A stretch of DNA of 64,000 nucleotides from Haloactinopolyspora alba (GTDB lineage: Bacteria; Actinomycetota; Actinomycetes; Jiangellales; Jiangellaceae), in contig NZ_PYGE01000002.1 in the NCBI RefSeq assembly GCF_003014555.1, forward strand, positions 248,001 to 312,000. Direction: 5' to 3'. The notes under the pieces were generated by a model that made no database searches, was not told where the DNA came from, and was given only the letters and a program-made list of their open reading frames with translations. Each line of letters opens with the position of its first letter. Within the stretch, counting starts at the first letter, position 1. Shown here one piece after another: positions 17,765 to 27,176 of the stretch. The translations under genes and the position numbers were made by a program.

Positions 17765-20488
17765 CTCGACCGGGTGGGAGAGGGCGAGGGTGCCGTCGTC
17801 GGTGATGACGGCGACGAGGGTGCGCAGCTTCGCGGCCCCGTCGCCCTCGGCGTCGAGCGGCACCTCGACCGAGCTGCGCCCCTTCGGCACGTCCACCGAC
17901 GTCCGGCCGACGACGGTCTCGCCGTCCCACAGGAAGACGTTGGCCCGTCCCGACACGGTGGACCGCAACGACACCTCAGCCGTGCCGTCGGCCAGTTCGG
18001 CCGCGTCGATGCGTGCCGTGTGCTCCGGCAGCGCCGGCCCGCCGCCCAGGCCCACGCCGTCGACGGCCGACTGCGCGATGCTCTGCGGCGAGTCGACACT
18101 CAGCGCGGCGGTGTCCGGCATCGTCGGTTCGACCGGGTCGGACCCGGCGTCGTCCAGCCCCGGAAGCGTCGCCAGCCCCCAGCGGAACGGGTCCGCCTGC
18201 ACCCCGCGGAACGTCGACCAGCCGATCCGGGTCTGGCCGGTGTTGTCCTGCGTGTCGGAGTCGTAGACCAGCACGTTCAGCCCCATCCGCGCGGGGTCGA
18301 CGTTGTCCGGCAGCACGTCGAACGGGATCTTCGCCTCCACGGTGTACCCGCCGTACGGGTCGTCGACGACCGAGGCGACCTGCATGCCCGGAGCCGTCTC
18401 GGCGCCCGGGCCCTGGTTGTTGTCCGCGTCGCGCTGGAAGCACGGCGGGTTGCCGTTCGCCGGGTCGTCGGTGGTGGGGAAGATGCCGGTCTTGAACGTG
18501 GTGGACGTGTTCGACGAGGTGCCACGCGGGTCGACGGTGATCTCCACCGAGTCGGTGCGCCAGTGCCGCTTGCAGTCCTCCGGCGGCAGCACGTTGCCGA
18601 GCGTGTCGTCGGTGACGTCGACGGTCACGTAGAGCGCGTCGTCGGTGGACGCCAGGCGTGTGGTCGCCGACGCGTCGTCGGCCGGAACGTCCTCGCCCTC
18701 CCACATGGTCGACGTGTCCAGCGCCTCGCCGGGGTACTCGGCCGGGTCGGCCACGCCGTCGACGGCGGGCGCGGAGTCCAGGTGCGGGACCGCCGTCGTC
18801 GGCACCAGCTCGAGCGTCGCGTCCTGGACGTCGGTGCCGGAACCGAAGTCGGTCACCACCCGTAGCGGGTAGCCGCCGCCCTCGGCGCGGTTGGACGTCG
18901 GCAGCGAGGTGTCGACGTTGGTCACGTCGAACGTCACCGTGGTCGTCTCGCCGGCGGCGAGGCCGTCGAAGGAGAGTTCGGCCGGTTCCGCCCGGAATCC
19001 GTCGGCGAGCTCCAGGCTGACGGTGCCGGACGCGGGCGTTTCGCCCTCGTTGGTGACGTCGACCGAGACGGGCTGGGTGCGCCCGGTGCCCACCGACGCG
19101 ATCGGCGCGATCAGGCTCTCGAGTTTCGGCAGGTCCTGCGCCGCGGTCCAGTCGGCGAAGATCTCCGCCTCCGGCCGCTGTGCCAGGCTGCCGCGGACCT
19201 CCGGCGCGGTCTCAACCGCGGCCGCGTTCGAGCCGGTCCCCTGGGCGGTGGTCAGCGTCGCCGTCAGGGCGGAGCGCAGGCCCACCTCCGCGTCGGCCGG
19301 CGGGGTGACGGTGAGGTCGACGGTGACGTCGCGACCTGGCGTCAGCACGGCCGGCAGTTCGTCGGCGCGTTCGACCGTCCAGCCGTCGGGCGCGGCGACG
19401 TCGAGCTCGGGCCGCGTCAGCGGGCGGTCGCCCGCGCGCATGCGCACGGTCGCGGTGAACGACTCGCCGGGAACCGCCAGGAACCGTCCGGTGTCGATGG
19501 TGAGCTCGGTGCCCAGCGGCAGGCCGCCTTCGGCCGGCAGGGCGGCACCCTGCAGCGCGGTGGTCGGGCCGCCGGCCGGGTCCGGGTACGGCGTGCGGCT
19601 GTCGATCAACGTGAACCAGTCACACCCGATCTGTTCGGGATCGTCCGGCGGCGGTGGGAACCCACCCCAGCCCTGGCTGACGTACTCCCAGGTCGCGCGC
19701 CGCTCGCGCATGGCCCAGGTCTCGCCGGCCTCGTCCGACGTGCGGCCCTGCCAGACACCGAACACCCGGTCCGTCGGATCGTCGGCGTCGAACGGCGTCG
19801 TCTCGCAGGCCGATCCGGTGACGCCCTCGCCGCTGCCGCCGCCCTGGAGGATGCGGCCGGCTCGCCAGGTGGACAGGCCCTCCGCGGAGATCTGCTGCGG
19901 GAACGCCGTGGGGTCGGCGGCGGCCTCGTAGGCCTCCACCGCGAGCCGGGCGGCCTGCTGGTGGTGGCCGTGGTTGCCCGACGTCGGCGACGGGTTCATG
20001 GTGACGACGACCTCGGGCTGAGTGGCCCGCACGACACGCACGACGCGCTCCAGCGTGTCCTCGTGTCCCCACGCCTCGGCGGTGAGCGGCGCGCTCGCGT
20101 TGTAGTAGAAGTCCACCTCGTCCAGGTTGTAGACGTGGTCGATGTTGGCGTTGGCGACCGCCCGGCGCTCCTCGGCCTCGCGGATCATGCCGAGCGCCGG
20201 TCCCTCCTCGATGCCGACGGCGTTGCCTCCGCCCTCACCGCGGGTGACGGTGACGACGCCCGCCTGCATGTCGTGGAACTCGTTCCACTGGCCGAACGCC
20301 GCCAGCGACCATGCCTCGTCGTCCGGATGGGCGCCGACGAACAGCACGTCCAGGTCGACGTCGTCGCCGGTCGTGCTGCCGTCGCCGGCGTTGCCGGTGC
20401 CCGGGCCGGCGGCGGCCGCGAAGGCGGGGAGGCAAGCTGTGAGGACCGCTGCCGTCGTCGTGACGGCAGCATGTCGTCCCATATGCAT
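17762..20488 (-). CDS. Secreted multidomain PIG-L deacetylase with NEW3-like and CBM9-like domains
   Basis: ATG 20488 with AGGAG five bases upstream gives 908 residues and a signal peptide ending near AFAAAAG. The PIG-L domain (about 45-330) has the zinc motif AHPDDE at 53-58 and a later GHHQQAARLAVEAY. Two Ig-like repeats follow, resembling the NEW3 alpha-galactosidase-associated domain and CARDB. Then comes a type 9-like carbohydrate-binding domain (TDDALYVTVDVTDDTL, HWRTDSVEITVDPRG). PIG-L enzymes remove N-acetyl groups from GlcNAc-type sugars. It is the last gene of a sugar ABC operon, 41 bases after the permease, so it probably trims the imported glycan outside the cell. Confidence 0.82.
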   Translation of the reverse strand: MHMGRHAAVTTTAAVLTACLPAFAAAAGPGTGNAGDGSTTGDDVDLDVLFVGAHPDDEAWSLAAFGQWNEFHDMQAGVVTVTRGEGGGNAVGIEEGPALGMIREAEERRAVANANIDHVYNLDEVDFYYNASAPLTAEAWGHEDTLERVVRVVRATQPEVVVTMNPSPTSGNHGHHQQAARLAVEAYEAAADPTAFPQQISAEGLSTWRAGRILQGGGSGEGVTGSACETTPFDADDPTDRVFGVWQGRTSDEAGETWAMRERRATWEYVSQGWGGFPPPPDDPEQIGCDWFTLIDSRTPYPDPAGGPTTALQGAALPAEGGLPLGTELTIDTGRFLAVPGESFTATVRMRAGDRPLTRPELDVAAPDGWTVERADELPAVLTPGRDVTVDLTVTPPADAEVGLRSALTATLTTAQGTGSNAAAVETAPEVRGSLAQRPEAEIFADWTAAQDLPKLESLIAPIASVGTGRTQPVSVDVTNEGETPASGTVSLELADGFRAEPAELSFDGLAAGETTTVTFDVTNVDTSLPTSNRAEGGGYPLRVVTDFGSGTDVQDATLELVPTTAVPHLDSAPAVDGVADPAEYPGEALDTSTMWEGEDVPADDASATTRLASTDDALYVTVDVTDDTLGNVLPPEDCKRHWRTDSVEITVDPRGTSSNTSTTFKTGIFPTTDDPANGNPPCFQRDADNNQGPGAETAPGMQVASVVDDPYGGYTVEAKIPFDVLPDNVDPARMGLNVLVYDSDTQDNTGQTRIGWSTFRGVQADPFRWGLATLPGLDDAGSDPVEPTMPDTAALSVDSPQSIAQSAVDGVGLGGGPALPEHTARIDAAELADGTAEVSLRSTVSGRANVFLWDGETVVGRTSVDVPKGRSSVEVPLDAEGDGAAKLRTLVAVITDDGTLALSHPVE

Positions 20489-20529
20489 GGTGACTCCTCT
20501 CGGTAGGTGGTGCCGTGATGGGGGCGGCG

Positions 20530-21342
20530 CTACTTCGCGACGCCCTCGACCATCCCCCGTATGAAGTGCCGCTGCAGGAACAGATAGACCACCACGACCG
20601 GCAGTGCGACCAGCACGGCCCCGGCGGCCAGCAGCGAGGTGCCGGCGGTGTACTGGCCCTGGAAGAACGCGAGCCCCAGCGGCGCCGTGCGCAGGCTCTC
20701 GTCGGTGGCCATGACCAGCGGGATCAGGAACTCGTTCCAGGTCCACATGAACATCAGCACGATCATCGTGGTGATGGCCGGACGGCCCATCGGCACCAGC
20801 ACCCGCCACAGCGTGCGCCAGTGGCCCGCCCCGTCGAGCCGGGCCGCCTCCACCACCTCGCGTGAGCTCGACCGGAAGTACGCCCGCATCCAGAACGTTC
20901 CGAACGCCACCGACTGCGCGACCTGCGGCATCACGATGGCGACGAGCGTGTTCGTCAGGCCGACCGAGCGCAGGTCGAAGTAGAGCGCGACCACGAGCGC
21001 CTCGGCCGGGACCATGATGCCCAGCAGGATGAGGTAGAAGATCACCTCGGAGCCGCGGAACTGCATCGTGCCGAACGCGTATCCGGCCATGACGGAGAAC
21101 AGCGTCGCCAGCGTCACGACGGACACGGCGACGATGACGCTGGTGCGCATGTACGAGCCGAAGTTGCCCTGCTCCCACGCCTCTGCGAAGTTGCCGAACT
21201 CCAGCGAAAGCGCCGAGCCGCCCGCGCCGATCTCGTCCGGCGACAGCGCGGTGGACAGGATGAGCAGCACCGGGAACAGTGCGATGACGGAGAACAGCAC
21301 GAGCACTGCGTAGTTCAGCGTGCGTTCGGAGCGCGTGATCAT
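20530..21342 (-). CDS. Carbohydrate ABC transporter permease (MalG type)
   Basis: This 270-residue inner-membrane protein has about six transmembrane helices and the EAA loop EAARLDGAGHWRTLWRVLVPMGRPAI, which docks the ATPase. It ends IRGMVEGVAK, typical of MalG-like permeases. Its start overlaps the stop of the MalF-type gene (ATGA). No ATPase gene is present in the operon. A shared MsiK-like ATPase elsewhere is usual in actinomycetes and is assumed. Confidence 0.92.
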   Translation of the reverse strand: MITRSERTLNYAVLVLFSVIALFPVLLILSTALSPDEIGAGGSALSLEFGNFAEAWEQGNFGSYMRTSVIVAVSVVTLATLFSVMAGYAFGTMQFRGSEVIFYLILLGIMVPAEALVVALYFDLRSVGLTNTLVAIVMPQVAQSVAFGTFWMRAYFRSSSREVVEAARLDGAGHWRTLWRVLVPMGRPAITTMIVLMFMWTWNEFLIPLVMATDESLRTAPLGLAFFQGQYTAGTSLLAAGAVLVALPVVVVYLFLQRHFIRGMVEGVAK

Positions 21343-22361
21343 TCGTCCGCCTTCTCTCCGATCCGGTTGATGACGAGCGTGACCAGGAACACGACCGCCG
21401 TCAGCACGAGCGCGAGTGCGGCGGCGGTGCCCACGCGGCCGATGAGGAAGGCGTTGTTGTACACCTCGTACGACGGCACCGTGGTCTGGTTGCCGGGCCC
21501 ACCGCTGGTCATGACGTACACCAGGTCGAACGTCTTCAGCGCCGCGATCACGGTGAGCGTGAGCGCGACGGACAGCTCCCCGCGCACCGACGGCAGTGTG
21601 ATCGCGAAGAACTCCCGCAGCCGTCCCGCACCGTCCAGCCGGGCCGCCTCGTAGAGCTCACGCGGGATCTTCGCCATCCCGGCGAGGAACAGGATCAGGC
21701 ACAGGCCGGTGCCGATCCAGGTGCCGACGAGGCCGACCGACGGCAGCGCGGCGGTGTAGTCGCCCAGCCACGGCCGCGCCAGGCTGTCCAGGCCGACGGC
21801 GCGCAGCGTGTCGTTCAGCGGTCCCTGCGGCTCGTAGATCTGGCGCCATGCCACGGCCACGACCACCATCGGGATGACCTGCGGCAGGAACAGCACCACC
21901 CGGAAGAACCCGAGCCCGGACATCCGTGCCCTGGTCATGGTCGCGGCGAGCAGCAGGCCCAGCGCGACCGGGATCACCGCGTAGAACACGATCAGGACCA
22001 GCGCGTGCAGGAAGGCGCCACGTAGGCCGGGCTCGGTGAACACGGCCTCGTAGTTCGCCAGCCCGGCCCAGACCCCCGTGCCCAGGCCGTCCCAGTCGTA
22101 CAGCGAGAACCAGCCGCTGCGGACCAGCGGGAAAAGGACGAACAGTACGAAGACGGCGGTCGCCGGGAGGATGTACAGGTAGGCGACCCGGCGCGGTTCG
22201 CCTGGCCGGCCGCGGTGAGCTCGAGAGGCCGCGCCGATCGATGCCGTCCTCGCCCGGTCGGGCTCCTTCGTCGCCCTCCCAACGCCCGACCACACCCTGG
22301 CCGGCATCGATCGGCCCGGCCGCACCTGGCGCGACCGGGCGTCGTCGTTGCCAGGCGTCAT
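21339..22361 (-). CDS. Carbohydrate ABC transporter permease (MalF type)
   Basis: This 340-residue protein has a hydrophilic, Arg-rich N-terminal stretch of about 55 residues before YLYILPATAVFVLFVLFPLV, then further membrane helices and the EAA motif EAARLDGAGRLREFFAITLP. It pairs with the MalG-type permease to form the channel. Its ATG overlaps the binding-protein stop by four bases. An internal start nearer the first helix cannot be excluded, but the overlap favours 22361. Confidence 0.9.
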   Translation of the reverse strand: MTPGNDDARSRQVRPGRSMPARVWSGVGRATKEPDRARTASIGAASRAHRGRPGEPRRVAYLYILPATAVFVLFVLFPLVRSGWFSLYDWDGLGTGVWAGLANYEAVFTEPGLRGAFLHALVLIVFYAVIPVALGLLLAATMTRARMSGLGFFRVVLFLPQVIPMVVVAVAWRQIYEPQGPLNDTLRAVGLDSLARPWLGDYTAALPSVGLVGTWIGTGLCLILFLAGMAKIPRELYEAARLDGAGRLREFFAITLPSVRGELSVALTLTVIAALKTFDLVYVMTSGGPGNQTTVPSYEVYNNAFLIGRVGTAAALALVLTAVVFLVTLVINRIGEKADE

Positions 22362-23737
22362 CAGCTACCGGTGGCCGCGGTGTACTCGGTCTCGAGCGTG
22401 TCGAGGAACGCCTGCGGCGAGGACTGACCGCTGAGCAGGTTCTGCACGGCGGCGGTGAGGGTGTCGTAGAAGGTCTCGGTGGCGTAGTCGAGGTACGGCA
22501 CCAGCAGGTCCTCCTCACCCGCGGTGGCCCACGCCTCGAACACGTCCGCCTGCAGTCCTGTCGCCTCCTGCTGGCCGGCGTCGACGACGGGGAGGTTGCC
22601 GGTCTCGGCCACCGTGGTCATCGCGTCGGCGTTGGTGATGAAGTCGATGTAGGCCGCCGCGGCGTCCTGGGCGTCGCTGTTGGCGGGGATCGACCACGGG
22701 ATGCTGGTACCGCCGGTGACGAGGTGCTTGCCGCTGGCGCCCGCCGGGGTCAGCACGAAGCCGACGTCGTCGCCCATCGCCTCCATCAGGTCGGCGACCA
22801 GCCACGTTCCCCCGACGAAGAACACACCGTTGCCCTGCGCGAAGTCCTGCCACGCGGTGTTGTAGTCGATGCCGTTGAACCCGTCGGTGAAGTAGCCCTG
22901 ATCGACCCAGGACACCATCGTCTCGGCCGCCTGGACGTTCCCGTCGGAGGTCCACGACGAGCCGGGGCGACCGAAGCCGAGGTCACGGATCGTCTCGGCG
23001 TCCACGAACTGGTTCTGGACGAAGCCGAACTCGTGGATGCCCGCCCACGGTTCGGAGTTGCCGAACTGGATCGGCGTCTCGCCGGCGTCGGTGGCGGCCG
23101 CCAGCGCCGCCTCGAGGTCCTCGGTGGTCTCAGGCGGCTCGATGCCCAGCTGGTCGAGCTTGCTCTTGCTGTAGTACAGCCCGACGATCTCGCCCATCTG
23201 CGGCAGGCCGTAGAGCTGGCCCTCGCCGAAGACGGCGCCGTCCTCGCTGTACGAGGCCAGCGCGCGGACGGACTCGGGGAACCGGTCGGTCCAGCCGTAC
23301 GCCTCGGCGTAGTCGTCGAGGGGCACCAGCAGGTCGGAGCCGACGTACTGGCCCATCTCGGGGCGGCCGTTGTTGGCCTGGACAACGTCCGGGGCGTCCT
23401 CGCCGCTGAGCGCGAGGCGCAGCGTCGTGCGCAGGTCCTCGGTGGAGCGCGAGACCCGGTCGATGGTGATGTTCGGGTATGCCTTCTCGAACGCGGCGTT
23501 GAGCGTCTTGATCTGTTCGGCCTGCCCGCCGCGGACCTCCTGGTCCCAGACGGTGAGGGTGACGTCGCCGAGCTGGGACGGATCGGTCTGGATGTCGGAG
23601 GCGCCCTGCGTCCCGTTGCCCTCGCCGCCGCCGCCGTCGCCGCTGTCGTCGCCGCCTCCCGGCGCGCACGCCGCGACCAGCAGGACCGCGGAGCTGGCCG
23701 CGGTGACCCACATGCCGTGCTTTCTGAACTGCTTCAT
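22361..23737 (-). CDS. Sugar ABC transporter substrate-binding lipoprotein
   Basis: ATG 23737 (preceded by GAAAGG) gives 458 residues. The signal peptide ends in the lipobox VAAC with Cys24, followed by a Gly/Asp-rich linker. The mature protein has the family 1 binding-protein pattern: VTLTVWDQE, FEKAYPNITI, GEDAPDVVQANNG, and QLYGLPQMGEIVGLYYSKSKLDQLGI. It captures a sugar outside the membrane and delivers it to the two permeases whose genes follow with overlap. Confidence 0.92.
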   Translation of the reverse strand: MKQFRKHGMWVTAASSAVLLVAACAPGGGDDSGDGGGGEGNGTQGASDIQTDPSQLGDVTLTVWDQEVRGGQAEQIKTLNAAFEKAYPNITIDRVSRSTEDLRTTLRLALSGEDAPDVVQANNGRPEMGQYVGSDLLVPLDDYAEAYGWTDRFPESVRALASYSEDGAVFGEGQLYGLPQMGEIVGLYYSKSKLDQLGIEPPETTEDLEAALAAATDAGETPIQFGNSEPWAGIHEFGFVQNQFVDAETIRDLGFGRPGSSWTSDGNVQAAETMVSWVDQGYFTDGFNGIDYNTAWQDFAQGNGVFFVGGTWLVADLMEAMGDDVGFVLTPAGASGKHLVTGGTSIPWSIPANSDAQDAAAAYIDFITNADAMTTVAETGNLPVVDAGQQEATGLQADVFEAWATAGEEDLLVPYLDYATETFYDTLTAAVQNLLSGQSSPQAFLDTLETEYTAATGS

Positions 23738-23778
23738 GACTCGACCTTTCGTGTGCCTCGGCGGTGACGCCCGGTCGC

Positions 23779-24879
23779 TCACCGGCCGGCTCGGAAGCCC
23801 AGCGTGGCGATCGCGCGGGACACCTCGGGGACGGCGTCGTCCGGCAGGACGGTGTCCAGGAACTCGTATTCGCCCGCGAGGCCGGGATCCTTCGACCCGG
23901 TGTCGCGGTACCACAGTGCGATGTCGCCCCAGCCGGGTGAGGCCAGGGCGCCACCGAAGTGCCGGACCGACAGCGCCGCGCCGAGGTTGGCCAGCCGCAG
24001 GCTGTGCTCGAGCGGCCACTCGGCGAGCGTGCCGACCATGAGTCCGGCGACGAACACGTCGCCCGCCCCGGTGGGGTCGAGCGCGTCGACGGGGACGGCC
24101 GGCGCGTGTACCGGCCGTCCGGAGCTCTTGTCGAAGGCGAGGGCGCCCTCGCCACCGTTGGTGACCACGGCGAGCGGCACCAGGTCGGCGAGCACCTCGA
24201 GCGCCGCCTCCGGGGTGTCGGTGCGGGTGTAGCTCATGGCCTCGAGGGCGTTGGGCGAGAACGCGTGACAGCCCTGCAGGCTCTCGCGCAGCCGCGCGAT
24301 GTCCCAGCGGTCCTCCGGGTCCCACCCGAGGTCGGCGAAGACCAGCCCGCCACTGCTCGCGACGCCTTCGACCCACTCCTGCCGATCGGCGGCGAGGTCG
24401 ACGAAGCACGAGCGGGCGCGCGGTGGCTGCGCCACGAGCTGCGACAGTGCCTCCGGCTGGTGGCCGTGGGTGACCATCGCCCGGTCGCGCTCGTAGACCA
24501 TCGAGACGGTGACGGGGGAGTGCCAGCCGGTGACGTAGCGCGAGTGGGTGAGGTCGACCCCCTCCTGGATGCCCAGCGTCTGCCGGCAGTAGTCGCCGTA
24601 GAGATCCTCACCGAACGTCGCCGCGAGGCCGGTGCGCATGCCGAGGCGTGCGCAGGCGACCGCGAGGTTGGCGACGCCTCCCGGGCTCGAGCCCATGCCG
24701 GACGCCCAGACCTCGGTGCCCTGCTTGGGGGCGTCGTCGAGGCCGATGAAGACGATGTCGAAGAAGACGGTTCCGGTCAGGAAGACGTCCAGGTCCGGCG
24801 CGTCGGCCGGGCGGGAGTCCGCGAGCGGATCGTGCCGCGGCGCCGAGGCACGGTGCGGGTCGCGGGCGACGTTGGACAC
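23779..24879 (-). CDS. PfkB-family carbohydrate kinase
   Basis: The chosen start is GTG 24879, five bases after a perfect GGAGGT. It gives 366 residues; longer in-frame extensions read through the promoter region. Signatures are GTEVWASGMGSSPGGVANLAVACARLG and the C-terminal DPTGAGDVFVAGLMVG, where the Asp of GAGD is the catalytic base. It phosphorylates a sugar or nucleoside. As first gene of the ABC operon it probably traps the imported sugar. It is divergent from the DeoR gene. Confidence 0.9.
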   Translation of the reverse strand: MSNVARDPHRASAPRHDPLADSRPADAPDLDVFLTGTVFFDIVFIGLDDAPKQGTEVWASGMGSSPGGVANLAVACARLGMRTGLAATFGEDLYGDYCRQTLGIQEGVDLTHSRYVTGWHSPVTVSMVYERDRAMVTHGHQPEALSQLVAQPPRARSCFVDLAADRQEWVEGVASSGGLVFADLGWDPEDRWDIARLRESLQGCHAFSPNALEAMSYTRTDTPEAALEVLADLVPLAVVTNGGEGALAFDKSSGRPVHAPAVPVDALDPTGAGDVFVAGLMVGTLAEWPLEHSLRLANLGAALSVRHFGGALASPGWGDIALWYRDTGSKDPGLAGEYEFLDTVLPDDAVPEVSRAIATLGFRAGR

Positions 24880-25063
24880 GTGAGACCTCCAGACAGGTTG
24901 TGCTCGAACCCTAATTCCAGTGCACGCGAATGACAAGAACTGAGCGCTCTTGAGTTGAATCGGAAGATCAAACTGGATAATAGGGACGATGTGCGCGCAG
25001 TTCCGCGCAGTTGGATGCACTGAGGCTGTTCGTTTGAGCGAAGATGACTGATATGGTTCAGCC
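24880..25063. promoter_or_regulatory. Divergent promoter region between kinase operon and DeoR/GH4 operon
   Basis: This 184-base gap is more AT-rich than its flanks. Rightward it has TTGAAT (24955) and GATAAT (24976), a plausible though close-spaced -35/-10 pair. A direct repeat GCGCAGTTCC/GCGCAGTTGG follows near 24993-25013, with AGCGCT at 24943. These are candidate sites for the DeoR regulator, but none is a recognised consensus. Confidence 0.35.
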
Positions 25064-25816
25064 GTGCTTGCACAGCGCCGGTATGAGCTCATCATGCAGA
25101 CCCTCCGTGCCGAGGGTCCGGTCGCCGTCACCGTCCTCGGCGAGCGGCTCGGGGTCAGCCAGGCGACCGTGCGCCGCGACCTCGCCTGGCTGGAGGATCA
25201 GGGGCTACTGCACCGGGTCCGCGGTGGCGCGGCCGCCAGCACGTCGCTCGAGCCGTCGTTCGCGGCCGTGGCCACGGAGGCGCACGAGGCCAAGGACGCC
25301 ATCGGTCAGCGCGCGGCGGAGATGATCTCCGACGGCGACGTCCTGCTGCTGGACATCGGGACCACCGTGCACCGCCTCGCCGTGCATCTGCGCGGACGGC
25401 AGGTGACCGTGATGACCGCCAACATGGCCGTCTACGAGGAGCTGGTGTCCGAGCCGGACATCGAGCTGATCCTGCTCGGCGGCGTGGTGCGGCGCAACTA
25501 CCGCTCGCTGGTGGGTTTCCTCACCGAGGACGCGGTGCGGCAGCTGCGCGCCGACACGCTGTTCATCGGCACCAGCGGCGTGCGTGGTGACGGCACGGTC
25601 ATGGACACGACCGTGGTGGAGGTCCCGGTGCGGCGGGCGATGATCGAGTCGGCGGACCGGGTCGTGCTGCTCGCCGACGCGGAGAAGTTCCCGGGCAACG
25701 GCTTCGCGACGGTGTGCGGGCCGGATGCCCTGGATGTCGTGGTGACCAACGTGGACGAGGGCGACGGCGCCCTCGATTCGTTCCGGGAGAACGGTGTAGA
25801 GGTGGTTGTGGTATGA
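25064..25816 (+). CDS. DeoR-family transcriptional regulator
   Basis: The GTG start gives 250 residues. The N-terminal helix-turn-helix reads RRYELIMQTLRAEGPVAVTVLGERLGVSQATVRRDLAWLEDQGLLHRVRGGA, a textbook DeoR domain. The C-terminal sensor domain has LDIGTTVHRLA and GGVVRRNYRSLVG, the phosphosugar-binding region. It probably represses the divergent sugar operon and itself until a phosphosugar appears. The GH4 gene follows with an ATGA overlap. Confidence 0.92.
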   Translation: MLAQRRYELIMQTLRAEGPVAVTVLGERLGVSQATVRRDLAWLEDQGLLHRVRGGAAASTSLEPSFAAVATEAHEAKDAIGQRAAEMISDGDVLLLDIGTTVHRLAVHLRGRQVTVMTANMAVYEELVSEPDIELILLGGVVRRNYRSLVGFLTEDAVRQLRADTLFIGTSGVRGDGTVMDTTVVEVPVRRAMIESADRVVLLADAEKFPGNGFATVCGPDALDVVVTNVDEGDGALDSFRENGVEVVVV

Positions 25817-27144
25817 GGCTGACGATCCTCGGCGGCGGCGGGTTCCGGGTGCCGCTGGTGCACGCCGCACTGGCCGGTGACGACTCCGGCGTCGAGACGA
25901 TCGTGCTGCACGACACCGACCCGGTGCGGGTGCGCTCCGTCAAGGCGGTGCTCGACGAACGCTCGCAGGGGCGCGGGCCGGAGCTGGTGGTCGAGAGCGA
26001 TCTCGCCACCGCGGTGCGCGGCGCCGACTTCGTGTTCTCGGCCATCCGGGTCGGAGGCCTGCACGGGCGTTCGTGCGACGAGCGGTCCGCGCTGGCCGAG
26101 GGCGTGCTCGGTCAGGAGACGACCGGTGCCGGCGGCATGCTGTACGGCATGCGGACCGTACCCGTGGCCATGCACATCGCGGAGACGATCCGCCGGGAGG
26201 CGCCGGATGCGTGGGTCATCAACTTCACCAACCCGGCCGGCATGGTCACCGAGGCCATGAGCGCCGTGCTCGGCGACCGCGTCATCGGCATCTGCGACTC
26301 GCCGGTGGGCCTGTTCCGCCGGGTGGCGCGGGCGCTGGACGTCGACACCGAGCAGGCGTGGTTCGACTACGCCGGGCTCAACCACCTGGGGTGGTTGCGC
26401 CGCGTGCTCGTCGACGGCAGGGACGTGCTGCCCGCGTTGCTGGCCGACGACGACGCGCTGGCGTCGTTCGAGGAGGGCAAGCTGTTCGGCGCGTCCTGGT
26501 TGCGCACGCTGGGCGCGATCCCGAACGAGTACCTGTACTACTACTACTTCACCCGCGACGCGGTGACCTCCATCAACGACGCCCAGGCCACGCGCGGCGA
26601 GTTCCTTTTGGCGCAGCAGGACGAGTTCTACCGCGAGGCCGACCAGCCGGGCGCCGCGGCCCGGTGGGACGACGTCCGCCGCGAGCGCGAGGCCACCTAC
26701 ATGGCCGAGAGTCGCGAGGCCGCCGGTGTCGGCGACCGCGACGCGCTGGACCTCGACGGCGGCGGCTACGACCGGGTGGCACTGGCGCTGATGCGCGCCA
26801 TTGCCGCCGACGAGCGGGCGACGCTCGTGTTGAACGTCCGCAACCGGTCGGCGCTGTCCGGGCTGGACGCCGACGCGGTGGTCGAGGTTCCGTGCCTGGT
26901 GGGCCGCAACGGGGCGCATCCGATCGCCTCCGGGGCACTGGACGCCCCGGCCACGTCACTGGTCACGAGCGTCAAAGCCGCCGAACGGACGGCCATCGAG
27001 GCTGCCTTGTCGGGTTCGCGGAGGTCGGCGGTCAAGGCGCTGGCCGTGCACCCGCTGGTGGACTCGGTGAACACGGCCGAGCGCATCCTGGACCGCGAGC
27101 TCGAGGCCCTGCCCGAGCTGCGCTCGGTCCTCGTCTCCGCCTGA
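25813..27144 (+). CDS. Glycoside hydrolase family 4 (6-phospho-beta-glucosidase-like)
   Basis: ATG 25813 overlaps the DeoR stop. The 443-residue product begins with an NAD-binding Rossmann motif (LTILGGGGFRVPLV). It has NFTNPAGMVTEA and the family 4 Mn2+ ligands Cys161 (ICDSPVG) and His191 (AGLNHLGW). GH4 enzymes cleave glycosides by an NAD+-dependent redox elimination mechanism. With a kinase in the divergent operon, a phosphorylated disaccharide or glycoside is a reasonable substrate, although the kinase may act on the product instead. Confidence 0.9.
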   Translation: MRLTILGGGGFRVPLVHAALAGDDSGVETIVLHDTDPVRVRSVKAVLDERSQGRGPELVVESDLATAVRGADFVFSAIRVGGLHGRSCDERSALAEGVLGQETTGAGGMLYGMRTVPVAMHIAETIRREAPDAWVINFTNPAGMVTEAMSAVLGDRVIGICDSPVGLFRRVARALDVDTEQAWFDYAGLNHLGWLRRVLVDGRDVLPALLADDDALASFEEGKLFGASWLRTLGAIPNEYLYYYYFTRDAVTSINDAQATRGEFLLAQQDEFYREADQPGAAARWDDVRREREATYMAESREAAGVGDRDALDLDGGGYDRVALALMRAIAADERATLVLNVRNRSALSGLDADAVVEVPCLVGRNGAHPIASGALDAPATSLVTSVKAAERTAIEAALSGSRRSAVKALAVHPLVDSVNTAERILDRELEALPELRSVLVSA

Positions 27145-27176
27145 CGTCAGCGCGCCGGCCTCGTCGGCGCCGGTTC

